Shown in pieces: positions 7,435 to 14,646 of a stretch of DNA of 21,633 nt. Within the stretch, counting starts at the first letter, position 1. Every line of letters starts with the position of its first letter. Source of the stretch: Candidatus Heimdallarchaeota archaeon LC_3 (lineage in GTDB: Archaea; Asgardarchaeota; Heimdallarchaeia; Hodarchaeales; LC-3); contig MDVS01000040.1 in NCBI GenBank assembly GCA_001940645.1, positions 1 to 21,633 of the forward strand. Reading direction: 5' to 3'. Under the pieces are notes generated by a model. That model searched no databases and was not told where the DNA came from. It was given only the letters and a program-made list of their open reading frames with translations. Made by a program: the position numbers and the translations under genes.

Positions 7435-7947
7435 TTAAGCATCAATCATTATATAATAATAGAAATTACCTTGTATAGTTTTGATTCCATCTTTCGTTTC
7501 ATTAATTGAAAAACCTGCCTGCAAAGTGATGTCACCTTTAGAATGCATTTGTAAGAGATGTTTATTAAAAATTTTTCTATCTAAATTCTCATTATATTCC
7601 GTCAATAAGTAATTCCAAAGATCTGGAATTTTCACCATTGGTCTAATGGGAGTTATTAGATTTAACACAGCATTTTTAATAATATAATCAATTTTGCTAA
7701 TTGAAAAATCAGCGGTTGATTTTGAAGTATTAGAAAGAACTTTTAAAATATTAGTAGTTTCTTTTATTCCTTTCGAACTCAAAACATAGCAATATTTTGA
7801 ATTATTCCGTCTATTAACAAGTCCTCTTTCTAGTAAATCAGTAAAAAGCTTACGTTCAATCTTAGTTCGAGCATAGTAAGACTCATTATCTGATTGTTGC
7901 ATCAAAGACATGATGGTTAAATACGCGGTAATTTTACTGTCTGCCAT
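7435..7947 (-). CDS. winged-helix protein paired with the AAA+ ATPase
   Basis: A 170-residue protein that looks like two tandem winged-helix units. The first (about 5-70) has a helix ending SLMQQSDN, a recognition-like helix (RKLFTDLLERGLV) and a wing (KYCYVLSSKG). The second (about 85-165) has IPDLWNYLLTEY, a helix around KIFNKHLLQMHSKG and a beta wing with GNFYYYIM. The assignment is from secondary-structure pattern only. GTGAT lies about 10 bases before the ATG. It is the first gene of a two-gene operon with the ATPase, so it may be the DNA- or partner-binding subunit of the same machine. No characterised family recognised. Confidence 0.6.
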   Translation of the reverse strand: MADSKITAYLTIMSLMQQSDNESYYARTKIERKLFTDLLERGLVNRRNNSKYCYVLSSKGIKETTNILKVLSNTSKSTADFSISKIDYIIKNAVLNLITPIRPMVKIPDLWNYLLTEYNENLDRKIFNKHLLQMHSKGDITLQAGFSINETKDGIKTIQGNFYYYIMIDA

Positions 7948-7978
7948 TGTTATATTATCACGAATAGAAAAATTACTC

Positions 7979-8213
7979 TCAAAGTTCTATATCAAAAGAT
8001 ATTTTCCAGATATCATCCTGACCAAAACAATAAAACAAATCCTTTGAACAACCTGCTCTAAAATTTGAAATGATTCTATTAAAATAATTTAATAAAAAAC
8101 ATAAACGGAAAACTTCCATAATCAAGGTCACTCCAATTATTCGAAAGTTCCTCTTCTACTTCTTTTAATACCAATTTTGCATGTAAATGGTTAGAATTTT
8201 TAATATTACTCAC
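7979..8213 (-). pseudogene. frame-broken small coding remnant upstream of the wHTH gene
   Basis: This 509-bp gap (7948-8456) holds no intact gene of usual size. On the minus strand a GTG-started frame (8213 to 8079) encodes 44 residues including HAKLVLKEVEEELSNNW and SDLDYGSFPF. An overlapping frame one base off (ATG 8119 to TGA 7979) encodes 46 residues ending in GCSKDLFYCFGQDDIW then KISFDIEL. Both halves have protein-like composition, and a single-base shift near 8100 would join them into one protein of about 75 residues. This may be a frameshifted gene, or one of the frames may be real and the other chance. No family recognised. Confidence 0.3.
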
Positions 8214-8390
8214 ATTTATACATTTTTATAAATCATCGTGTCCTAATAACCTAAACTGATATCATTAAAATTCAACTACTAAATTACGGAGTGGATTTTC
8301 TGTTTTTATTAGGAATACTAATTTGGGATTAACTCAAACTTTTATTAACAGGATTTTCTTTATTAATTCAGAAATAATTTTATAGTTTGA

Positions 8391-8403
8391 TAAAAAAATA
8401 TAC
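8391..8403 (+). promoter_or_regulatory. TATA-like box for the phosphoesterase gene
   Basis: An A-run followed by TATA (aaaaaaatatac) lies about 55 bases before the ATG at 8457. Transcription would begin near 8425, giving a leader of about 30 bases. No Shine-Dalgarno is visible. The rest of 8214-8390 is AT-rich with no other recognised element. Confidence 0.35.
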
Positions 8404-8456
8404 AACAAGAATATCCTTTATTGTTTGTAACTTATCTTTCTAGGCTGAATAATTAA

Positions 8457-9167
8457 ATGAATGAAGAGTTTACACTTGGAGTATTTTCCGATCCACATTC
8501 TAACCTTCTTAGCCTACAAGCTGTCTTAGAAGACATGGTTTCCAAATACCCAATTGAAAAAATTGCTTGTCTAGGAGATATTGTTGGTTATTATTCCCAA
8601 CCAAAGCAAGTGCTGGAACAGGTGTTGGAAGTAAGTGATTACATCGTTAAAGGAAACCATGATGAAGCAGCATGCAAAAATATTATTCCCAATGATTTCA
8701 ATATTTTTGCAGCACAAGCTATTCAATATTCAATTGATAAAATATCAGTGGATGATAAAAAAGTTCTTAATAATTTATCTCCTATTGAAACAGTAACCAT
8801 TGATGAAAAGTCAGTTCAATTCTGTCATGGATCTCCTCAGTTTCCCCTAGATGAATATACATTCAACTTCACATCTCAACAGGATGCAATTTTTGAATTC
8901 ATGAATTTTATTGATATTAATATCTTATTTCTAGGACATACTCACATACCTTATATTAGAGAAGTAAATGGAAAAATAATAGCTAATCCAGGATCATCCT
9001 CACAACCAAGAGATGGGGACAATAGACCATCTTATATAGTATTTGATATTAAAAATGGGTTAGGGAAGATAGAACGTGTTTCGTACGATTATGAACAAAT
9101 AATCAAAATGACATCAGAAGCAGGATTACCTGCTCAACTTGGAGAAAGATTGAGAAAAGGAAAATGA
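8457..9167 (+). CDS. calcineurin-like metallophosphoesterase
   Basis: A 236-residue single-domain phosphoesterase with every metal-ligand motif of the family: SDPHSN (11-16), GDIVGY (40-45), GNHDEA (66-71), HGSP (124-127) and GHTHIP (160-165). This set and length place it in the YfcE/COG0639-type group that hydrolyses phosphodiesters or phosphomonoesters with two divalent metals. The first motif is D-P-H rather than D-x-H with a small residue, still keeping both ligands. The C-terminal ~40 residues contain IANPGSSSQPRDG, the conserved substrate-side loop. Cytosolic, no signal peptide. It is transcribed with its own promoter and is followed by the Rab-like GTPase gene after 235 bp, so a common unit is unlikely. 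Substrate unknown. Confidence 0.85.
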   Translation: MNEEFTLGVFSDPHSNLLSLQAVLEDMVSKYPIEKIACLGDIVGYYSQPKQVLEQVLEVSDYIVKGNHDEAACKNIIPNDFNIFAAQAIQYSIDKISVDDKKVLNNLSPIETVTIDEKSVQFCHGSPQFPLDEYTFNFTSQQDAIFEFMNFIDINILFLGHTHIPYIREVNGKIIANPGSSSQPRDGDNRPSYIVFDIKNGLGKIERVSYDYEQIIKMTSEAGLPAQLGERLRKGK

Positions 9168-9330
9168 TTGAAATAAATCTTATATTTAAAAATATCAATT
9201 GATTACAAATTTCGTTTGTAATAAAGATCTAAACATATTTAATACATGAAAAAAATATAGTTTAAAGGAGTGGATAATATCAAAATAGGGTCGAGATAAA
9301 GATTTAATTGAAAATTCGTTAAATAAAAGA

Positions 9331-9344
9331 AAAAAATATAAATT
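9331..9344 (+). promoter_or_regulatory. TATA-like box for the Rab-like GTPase gene
   Basis: The A-run plus TATAAAT (aaaaaatataaatt) has the BRE/TATA look of archaeal promoters. It lies about 60 bases before the ATG; a start near 9365 would leave a leader of some 35-40 bases containing GAGGTAAC as Shine-Dalgarno. A perfect 10-base palindrome, GTTAATTAAC, sits at 9353-9362 between the box and the gene and could be an operator. Confidence 0.45.
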
Positions 9345-9402
9345 CTTAAAATGTTAATTAACATCAAAACTAGTTATTATTCCAGATGAGGTAACAAAAA
9401 AG

Positions 9403-9885
9403 ATGGTTTCTAAAAAAATACTTTTGTTAGGTGACGGTGCTGTTGGTAAAACAAGCTTGGTACATCGTTATGTCGAAGGACAGTTTAAAGAAAGATATAA
9501 AGCTACTATAGGTGTAGATATTTTTAGTAAGAATGTTGGAGGCGCAGAACTACAGATTTGGGACTTATCAGGGCAAGAACATTTTGTTTCTGTTAGGTCA
9601 AAGTTTTATAGTAAATCTGATGGTGCCTTATTGGTGTTTGATCTAACGAACCAGAAGTCTTTTGATAATTTAGGAACTTGGGTAAAAGAAGCAGTTGAAG
9701 GTGTAGGATCCGATATACCAATGGTTATTTTAGGTAACAAAATAGATTTGGCAGACTTAATAGTTATTAAGGATGATGATATTAATGAATTTTCTTCTCA
9801 ACATAGTTGGAAATGGTTAAAAACATCAGCTAAAAATGGAACAAGTGTGGAAGAAGCTTTTACAACAATTGCGAAAGTTTTATGA
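9403..9885 (+). CDS. Ras/Rab-like small GTPase
   Basis: A 160-residue eukaryote-type small GTPase with all five motifs: G1 GDGAVGKTS (10-18), G2 threonine 35 in ATIGVD, G3 WDLSGQE (53-59), G4 GNKIDL (111-116) and G5 TSAKNG (141-146). The switch-II glutamine (Gln58, equivalent to Ras Gln61) is present, so intrinsic hydrolysis should be possible. The Rab-like F-x-S-V-R segment after G3 is present. The protein stops at residue 160 directly after the last helix: there is no hypervariable tail and no C-terminal cysteine, so prenyl anchoring is not expected. Expanded families of such GTPases are typical of Asgard archaea. GAGGTAAC upstream of ATG supports the start. Target process unknown; membrane or cytoskeletal regulation is the usual inference. 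Confidence 0.92.
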   Translation: MVSKKILLLGDGAVGKTSLVHRYVEGQFKERYKATIGVDIFSKNVGGAELQIWDLSGQEHFVSVRSKFYSKSDGALLVFDLTNQKSFDNLGTWVKEAVEGVGSDIPMVILGNKIDLADLIVIKDDDINEFSSQHSWKWLKTSAKNGTSVEEAFTTIAKVL

Positions 9886-9945
9886 TAATCTAAATTCTAG
9901 AATGATAATATAATTTAGTAAATCTCTTTGAATCTATTCTTATTT

Positions 9946-9979
9946 CCTTTTTATTACAATTTTTTACTTTTTTTATTTA
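9946..9979 (+). terminator. T-rich terminator after the Rab-like GTPase gene
   Basis: Three closely spaced T runs (five, six and seven T) lie 60-95 bases after the GTPase stop, the form of an intrinsic archaeal terminator. The remainder of the 9886-10212 gap is AT-rich; an AAATTTTAAATAG box at 10148-10160 is the probable promoter of the HAD gene. Confidence 0.45.
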
Positions 9980-10212
9980 TAATGAACAATTTCTACCAGT
10001 TTTGATTATATATTAGAAAATTTAATTTTTAATTTCTAATATAGAAATAGACAATTTTAAAATTTGAAATCTTTTGAAACCATAAGAGTGATAGAACGAT
10101 GCTATTCTCTATTTTAACACATACAGTACTAAAAATCTTTTATTAGTAAATTTTAAATAGCAATAATTGTAGTTATTTGAATTTTGAATTAAATCTTGAT
10201 TGTGTGTGTTTG

Positions 10213-10983
10213 ATGGTTCCCCCGGAAATTATATCATTTGATTTATTTGACACTTTAGTTGTTGTTCGTGGGTTTGAACCTAAACAAGCATTCGAAAAAT
10301 CCTACCAAACACTTTGTTCTATTAAAAATATTTCGGATAGAGAATTGTCCTATGAACAATTTTTCCAAATGTACCGAACCAAGATCAGGTATTATTTAAA
10401 TCAAAGACAGAAAACGGGTAAAGATTTTACCAACGATGAACTTATTATTAATATGCTAGAAGAATTTCGCATTAAACTTGATACTTCTCAAGCAACTCAG
10501 ATTGCCAATGCATATTTCGATGCCCTTCTACCTTATACGATTCCTTTTCCAGGTCTCCGAGAAACTTTAGAATTTTTAGCTCAAGATTATCAACTGATTC
10601 TCACCAGCAATCATTCGTGGCCAGCTCATGGCATTTCTACGCTTAATAAAGTCGGTATAAATAATTTGTTCATTAAAAAAACTTTTTCAGGAAAAGTTGG
10701 ATGGGCCAAGCCTTATTCTCAAATTTGGGAGGAGGCTATTGATGGTTTGAATGTTAATAAAAATCAAATATTACATGTAGGAGACAATCCTCGAACAGAT
10801 ATTGATGGGGCAATAAATTTTGGATTTCTTGCTTGCTGGTATAAGTCTAGAAATCATTTTAAATATTCAAAAGAAAAAAAAGTTCCTATTGAACCAAAAA
10901 CGACTCATTCACCCAATTTTTTAGGAATAATAAAAGAACTTAATGAATTGCCTGGATTATTAAAGAAATTATTTCCTGATTAG
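10213..10983 (+). CDS. HAD-superfamily hydrolase
   Basis: A 256-residue phosphatase-like protein. Motif I is FDLFDTLV with nucleophile Asp10 and acid Asp12-13 region; motif II is TSN (131-133); the motif III lysine is Lys166 in GWAKP; motif IV is HVGDNPRTDIDGA (Asp191 and Asp196). A helical cap of about 100 residues lies between motifs I and II, as in the C1-capped haloacid dehalogenase group that acts on small phosphorylated metabolites. The frame extends to TTG 10177, but ATG 10213 places the DxFDT motif at the usual distance from the N-terminus; neither has a Shine-Dalgarno. The RmlD-like gene follows after 35 bp, so the two are probably co-transcribed, possibly in nucleotide-sugar metabolism (inference). 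Substrate unknown. Confidence 0.82.
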   Translation: MVPPEIISFDLFDTLVVVRGFEPKQAFEKSYQTLCSIKNISDRELSYEQFFQMYRTKIRYYLNQRQKTGKDFTNDELIINMLEEFRIKLDTSQATQIANAYFDALLPYTIPFPGLRETLEFLAQDYQLILTSNHSWPAHGISTLNKVGINNLFIKKTFSGKVGWAKPYSQIWEEAIDGLNVNKNQILHVGDNPRTDIDGAINFGFLACWYKSRNHFKYSKEKKVPIEPKTTHSPNFLGIIKELNELPGLLKKLFPD

Positions 10984-11018
10984 GATATGTTATTATAAAA
11001 TAAGAATGGTTTTCTCAA

Positions 11019-11936
11019 TTGAACGTTGATGAAAATGAAAAGAAAATTCTAATCTTAGGAGCTTCTGGTTTCGTTGGCCACTGGATTGTAGAAGCCCTAG
11101 GCTTAAATTATAATTTCTTGTTAACTTACAACAAAAACCGTAAAATTATTGATTATAGTACTGAATTTTTGTGGTTTAATTTCAAAATTTCAAATGATAT
11201 TGAGAAATTTTTAAATAAAACAAATCCTGATATAATCATTAATTTAATTAAATCAGGCTTACCTAAAAAGAAATCTGAGAAAAATTCTTTATTTAAAAAC
11301 CGATTAGAAAATTTTATTAATTTTAATAAGAAATTAATGAAAGTTGTTGAAAAGAAAAATGTTTTCTATATTTTTTTATCTACAGATTTTGTTTTTGATG
11401 GATTTTCTGGTCCTTATCTTGAATCGTCACCTACGTCTCCAGTTACAAACATTGGAAAGGCATATAATGATATTGAGTCTATTTATCATCCTTTAATAGA
11501 AAAAGAAAATGCAGCAATTGTGAGATCAAGCTTATTATTAGGTAATACAGAACCATATTTTTCCAATAAAAATTTGTTTGATTTACTTATTTCCGAAAGC
11601 AAAGAGATTAAAAAAACAAATTTGTTCGGAAAATTTTATAGAACTCCTAGTCATGTTTTAAATTTGGCGTTCCTAATTAACCGTATTTTAGAAGAAAATA
11701 ATAAATCTGGTATATTTCATGTTCCTGGAGAATATTTATCCTATGAAGAACTAATAGTAAAATTAGTTGGTAAAGCACAATTAAAAGAATACTCCTTTCA
11801 AATTCCTGAGAAGGAATTTTTTCCAAATAATGAAATAAGACTTGGTTTAAATTCTGATGAAACAGTTAAAAACTTAAAATTTAAAACTTTAAGCCTTGAG
11901 GAGGGCTTTAAATTGTCAAAAGAAAGAATTTATTAG
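11019..11936 (+). CDS. RmlD-like extended SDR with degenerate catalytic pair
   Basis: A 305-residue Rossmann protein of the RmlD (dTDP-4-dehydrorhamnose reductase-like) group. The dinucleotide loop GASGFVG is at residues 14-20, PDIIINL at 70-76 and the active-site serine/threonine strand LSTDFVFDG at 120-128, followed by the family's PY-x-E...SPVTN. The catalytic motif, normally Y-G-x-x-K, reads I145-G-K-A-Y149: both the tyrosine and lysine are replaced. It may therefore bind NAD(P)(H) and substrate without reducing it, or use other residues. The frame starts at TTG 11019; no ATG precedes the nucleotide loop. It follows the HAD gene by 35 bp and ends 13 bp before the convergent PAC2 gene. Codon use is more A/T-rich than in the HAD gene. 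Confidence 0.78.
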   Translation: MNVDENEKKILILGASGFVGHWIVEALGLNYNFLLTYNKNRKIIDYSTEFLWFNFKISNDIEKFLNKTNPDIIINLIKSGLPKKKSEKNSLFKNRLENFINFNKKLMKVVEKKNVFYIFLSTDFVFDGFSGPYLESSPTSPVTNIGKAYNDIESIYHPLIEKENAAIVRSSLLLGNTEPYFSNKNLFDLLISESKEIKKTNLFGKFYRTPSHVLNLAFLINRILEENNKSGIFHVPGEYLSYEELIVKLVGKAQLKEYSFQIPEKEFFPNNEIRLGLNSDETVKNLKFKTLSLEEGFKLSKERIY

Positions 11937-11949
11937 AAAAGAGCATTAA

Positions 11950-12786
11950 TTAATAGTATAACCCGATGTCTTTTCGTGTTTTATCCATAATATCAATTTT
12001 TTCCTGTTTTCGGGCAAATTCATCTAGATTTTTCTCTATTCGCTTAGAATGATCTAAAAGGGATTCAATATCTACATCTACAGATTTATATGAGTTAACA
12101 AACTCAATTAACTTACTTGCTGACTTAGGTGATGGTATTCTAGGATTTACTACAGGTGCTAAGACTGCAAATGAAACAATTGACCTCCTCACAATCCCCT
12201 CATTTAATAAAGCTCCAGCTATCCCTCCAACATATCCTGTTCCTAATTGATTTTTATATTCTGGTATTGCTAGTTTTACTTTTTCTATTGGTGATTTATT
12301 TCTATCCCTAATTTCAGGTTCAGCAATAAAAAAAGCTTCTTGATTATCGCTGGAAGCACTATACCCATCCAAAACAATTAATTCTTCTGCTTTAATTTTT
12401 TCTAACCAATCTAATAATGCATTAGCGATATAAAAATGTGCTCTTTCACTTAACGGACTTTCAGAAACTAATATACCTAAGTCAAATCCTTTTTTACCGT
12501 ACATTCTATAAGGATAGGCAAGGAGACCATCAAAAAAAGTAGCTTGAGGAGCTATTAAGGGACTACGTATGAATCCAATAACTTCTAGATCCAATTCATA
12601 AGCTAAATGTCTCGAAGCAATTGATCCTACTAATCCCGGACCTGGAAACCCAGCTACAAAAGTTTTAATATCATCGAATACTTTTTGATTATTTCCTTTG
12701 GGTACACATTTCGCATATGCCAAATTCGGTGAATCAAAAGGGAAAAAATCCTCATGAGGAGGATTAGGATTAGAATTTCCAGCCAT
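11950..12786 (-). CDS. PAC2 family protein (proteasome assembly chaperone-like)
   Basis: A 278-residue protein of the archaeal PAC2 family, relatives of eukaryotic Pac2 and archaeal PbaB, which help assemble or activate 20S proteasomes; some members have unrelated roles. Visible hallmarks are the strand/loop VAGFPGPGLVGSIA followed by a helix, then GFIRSPLIAPQATF, an internal LIVLDGYSA region and GTGYVGGIAGALLNEG (paired glycine loops). The C-terminal ~50 residues are a charged helix (SLLDHSKRIEKNLDEFARKQ) with coiled-coil potential, and there is no obvious HbYX tail: it ends IGLYY. I chose ATG 12786 because GAGG lies just before it; the frame also runs to 12828. It is downstream of the proline-rich gene (126 bp) and convergent with the RmlD-like gene. 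Confidence 0.85.
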   Translation of the reverse strand: MAGNSNPNPPHEDFFPFDSPNLAYAKCVPKGNNQKVFDDIKTFVAGFPGPGLVGSIASRHLAYELDLEVIGFIRSPLIAPQATFFDGLLAYPYRMYGKKGFDLGILVSESPLSERAHFYIANALLDWLEKIKAEELIVLDGYSASSDNQEAFFIAEPEIRDRNKSPIEKVKLAIPEYKNQLGTGYVGGIAGALLNEGIVRRSIVSFAVLAPVVNPRIPSPKSASKLIEFVNSYKSVDVDIESLLDHSKRIEKNLDEFARKQEKIDIMDKTRKDIGLYY

Positions 12787-12912
12787 ATTTATTCCTCTGA
12801 TATCATTATCGAAAACAATTTTTTTCAAAAGTTTTTTGTGTTAATTTCTCAAGAATAGAATAAGAAGTAATTTTTACTTTTAGTAAATGGTTTGAGATTC
12901 CTTAAATAACAA

Positions 12913-13503
12913 TTAATCTTGATATTTTTGTTTAAATTTCTTTAAATTTTCAATCATTAATTTTCTCAATTCCATTACTGCTGTAGCTGTATCTTTAGCT
13001 GATAATTGTGTTGATGGCAATATATGCTTGTTAGATTCCTCGATTATTGGTTTAGGTAACTGAGTGTCTGAAGACATTTCTTGTTCTTCTGGTGAAGGGG
13101 ATTGATATGGCATATTAGTTGGTGGAGGTGCAGATGAAAATGATATTTTTGTAGGAGGAAGGGGTTGATTAGCAGATGGTGGAGATAATGGCACTGGTGA
13201 TTGAAAAGGTTGTTGAAGTGGTGCAAATTCTTGAATTACTTGTTTAACTTGTGTCATTTTAACCAATTTTATAGGTTCTAAAGTGGAAAATTGTAAATGA
13301 GTTAAATCACTAAAATCAAGCTTTTTAGTTATTGATTTAAGCGTTTCACCTCTTATAGCTTTTCTATCCCTTAATTTTCTCATTTCTTTTTCAAAAAATA
13401 ACATTGATGCACGATAAACATCCATAATGGCTTCATATTCCATTGTTGGAATGTTTTTCGCCTTTATTACTACTTTTTCATTGATATTATGTTTTTCGGC
13501 CAC
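12913..13503 (-). CDS. proline-rich linker protein, unknown function
   Basis: A 196-residue protein in three parts: a helical charged N-terminal domain (1-85, with YEAIMDVYRASMLFFEKEM and a basic RKLRDRK), a disordered proline/serine/glutamine linker (about 90-150) and a C-terminal amphipathic helix (ATAVMELRKLMIENLKKF). The start codon is GTG at 13503, with GATGAT upstream. No family recognised. It is 126 bp upstream of the PAC2 gene on the same strand and may share its transcript. The architecture (folded head, flexible linker, terminal helix) resembles adaptor or scaffold proteins that carry a peptide-like helix, but that is inference. A TTTGAA hexamer repeat lies 16 bases before its start codon. 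Confidence 0.6.
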   Translation of the reverse strand: MAEKHNINEKVVIKAKNIPTMEYEAIMDVYRASMLFFEKEMRKLRDRKAIRGETLKSITKKLDFSDLTHLQFSTLEPIKLVKMTQVKQVIQEFAPLQQPFQSPVPLSPPSANQPLPPTKISFSSAPPPTNMPYQSPSPEEQEMSSDTQLPKPIIEESNKHILPSTQLSAKDTATAVMELRKLMIENLKKFKQKYQD

Positions 13504-13518
13504 AGATTATCATCTAAC

Positions 13519-13542
13519 TTTGAATTTGAATTTGAATTTGAA
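13519..13542. repeat. four tandem TTTGAA hexamers
   Basis: Exact hexamer TTTGAA repeated four times, immediately upstream of the GTG-started proline-rich gene, so it would lie in its 5' leader or promoter on the minus strand. Such repeats can vary in copy number by slippage and alter spacing of promoter elements; that effect is not shown here. Confidence 0.7.
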
Positions 13543-13667
13543 AAAATTTTAATTTTGTTATTTTTTTATCAAGTTTTAGTCGTATTTTAGGAATTTCATT
13601 TTAAGAATATTTCTTTGATAAATATCATACTTTTTAAGATTGTTCTATCAATTAAAAGGATTATTTT

Positions 13668-13709
13668 CTCTCTTTATCTCAGTTTATACTTTTTTTGTAT
13701 AGAGAGAAG
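13668..13709. repeat. nested inverted repeat between ubiX and the proline-rich gene
   Basis: Outer arms TTCTCTC (13668-13674) and GAGAGAA (13703-13709) enclose inner arms TATAC (13686-13690) and GTATA (13698-13702) around seven T. A stem with an 11-base bulge on one side is possible. Located 50-90 bases after the ubiX stop (minus strand), flanked by T/A runs: a terminator-like structure for ubiX or part of the leader of the downstream gene. Confidence 0.35.
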
Positions 13710-13761
13710 TTATTTTTTTAAAAATTTTAAAGCATTTATTTTAGTAAATTTATGTGAAGTG

Positions 13762-14322
13762 CTATTCACCCCATCGTTTATATAAATTGTGCTCTATTTC
13801 CATTTGATCCAATATTTTTCCTACTAAAAAGTTTTGCAGATCCTCAATTGTTTTCGGTTTGTGATAAAATCCAGGTATAGCTGGTAGGATCGTTGCACCA
13901 GCTAGAAATGCTTTTTTCATATTCTCAATTATGGGTAAGGAAAAGGGGGTTTCGCGAATAACTAAAACAAGTCTTCTTCTTTCTTTTAGACATACTGAAG
14001 CCGATCTTGCTATTAAATTGGTTTCGAGACCATTTGCTATTAGACCTAAGGTTTTCACTGAACATGGACAAATTATCATACCATTCGTTAGATAAGAACC
14101 AGATGCAATCGAAGCCGCTATATTATTTTCTGAAAAAACCTGAATATTCTTATTTTCTTTATATCGGTCTAATTCAATACCTTCTTCAATTTTCGCTACG
14201 ATTTCTGCTCCTTTAGAAACTACTAAATGAATATTGTAGTGTAAATTAAGGAGAACATCGATTAATTTCAATCCATATCCTATACCTGATGCACCTGTTA
14301 GTGCGACTATAATTTTTTTCAT
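13762..14322 (-). CDS. ubiX: UbiX family flavin prenyltransferase
   Basis: A 186-residue UbiX-type enzyme that transfers a dimethylallyl group from DMAP or DMAPP to FMN, making the prenyl-FMN cofactor of UbiD-family decarboxylases. Seen: the FMN loop TGASG (9-13), SGSY (74-77), MIICPCSVKT (82-91), NLIARSASV (102-110), LKERRRL (112-118), RETP (123-126) and the C-terminal PGFYHKP loop, all at family positions and at full length. The start is ATG 14322 (the frame reaches TTG 14331). No ubiD gene lies in the window. In many archaea prenyl-FMN is needed by the anhydromevalonate phosphate decarboxylase of the archaeal mevalonate route, which may be its client here (inference). It diverges from the carboxylase gene across about 320 bp. 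Confidence 0.92.
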   Translation of the reverse strand: MKKIIVALTGASGIGYGLKLIDVLLNLHYNIHLVVSKGAEIVAKIEEGIELDRYKENKNIQVFSENNIAASIASGSYLTNGMIICPCSVKTLGLIANGLETNLIARSASVCLKERRRLVLVIRETPFSLPIIENMKKAFLAGATILPAIPGFYHKPKTIEDLQNFLVGKILDQMEIEHNLYKRWGE

Positions 14323-14646
14323 AATAATCAAAAATTTCTTACTTTAATGAATTTTTCTGACAATTTCTAATAACAAATGACAAATAGAGCTAATATTTAA
14401 AGAATTTGTTAATTTCTGATGTGATAATCTGAATTATCTCTTTGATATTAATTATTATCATGAAGTCAAATAAGACTTTTTTGATTATTAGGAACTAAAA
14501 AATATAATATTAATTCAGTCGAAAAGTTAATAATCGAACGTAAAATATTCTAAAAAATTAGGATGAGTCTAGAAATCAGAAAAAAGAAAAATCTTCAGAT
14601 TTTTTCAATTAACTAATTAAAATTTAATATAAACTTGGATTTCAAC
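14323..14646. promoter_or_regulatory. divergent promoter region ubiX / biotin carboxylase
   Basis: No gene is seen in these 324 bases. For the plus-strand carboxylase, TTTAATATAAA (14623-14633) lies only about 15-20 bases before ATG 14647, and there is no Shine-Dalgarno; transcription 22-27 bases after the box would start at or near the ATG, so the mRNA may be leaderless. A TATTTAAA box at 14394-14401 may serve ubiX on the minus strand. Confidence 0.4.

Noticed and set aside
13044..13226. Minus-strand frame rich in His, Leu and Pro inside the proline-rich gene
   Set aside because: Out-of-frame shadow of the proline/glutamine linker.
14469..14482. 14-base match AATAAGACTTTTTT shared with 759-772
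   Set aside because: A/T-rich, T-run containing string; about one such match is expected by chance and flanks diverge.
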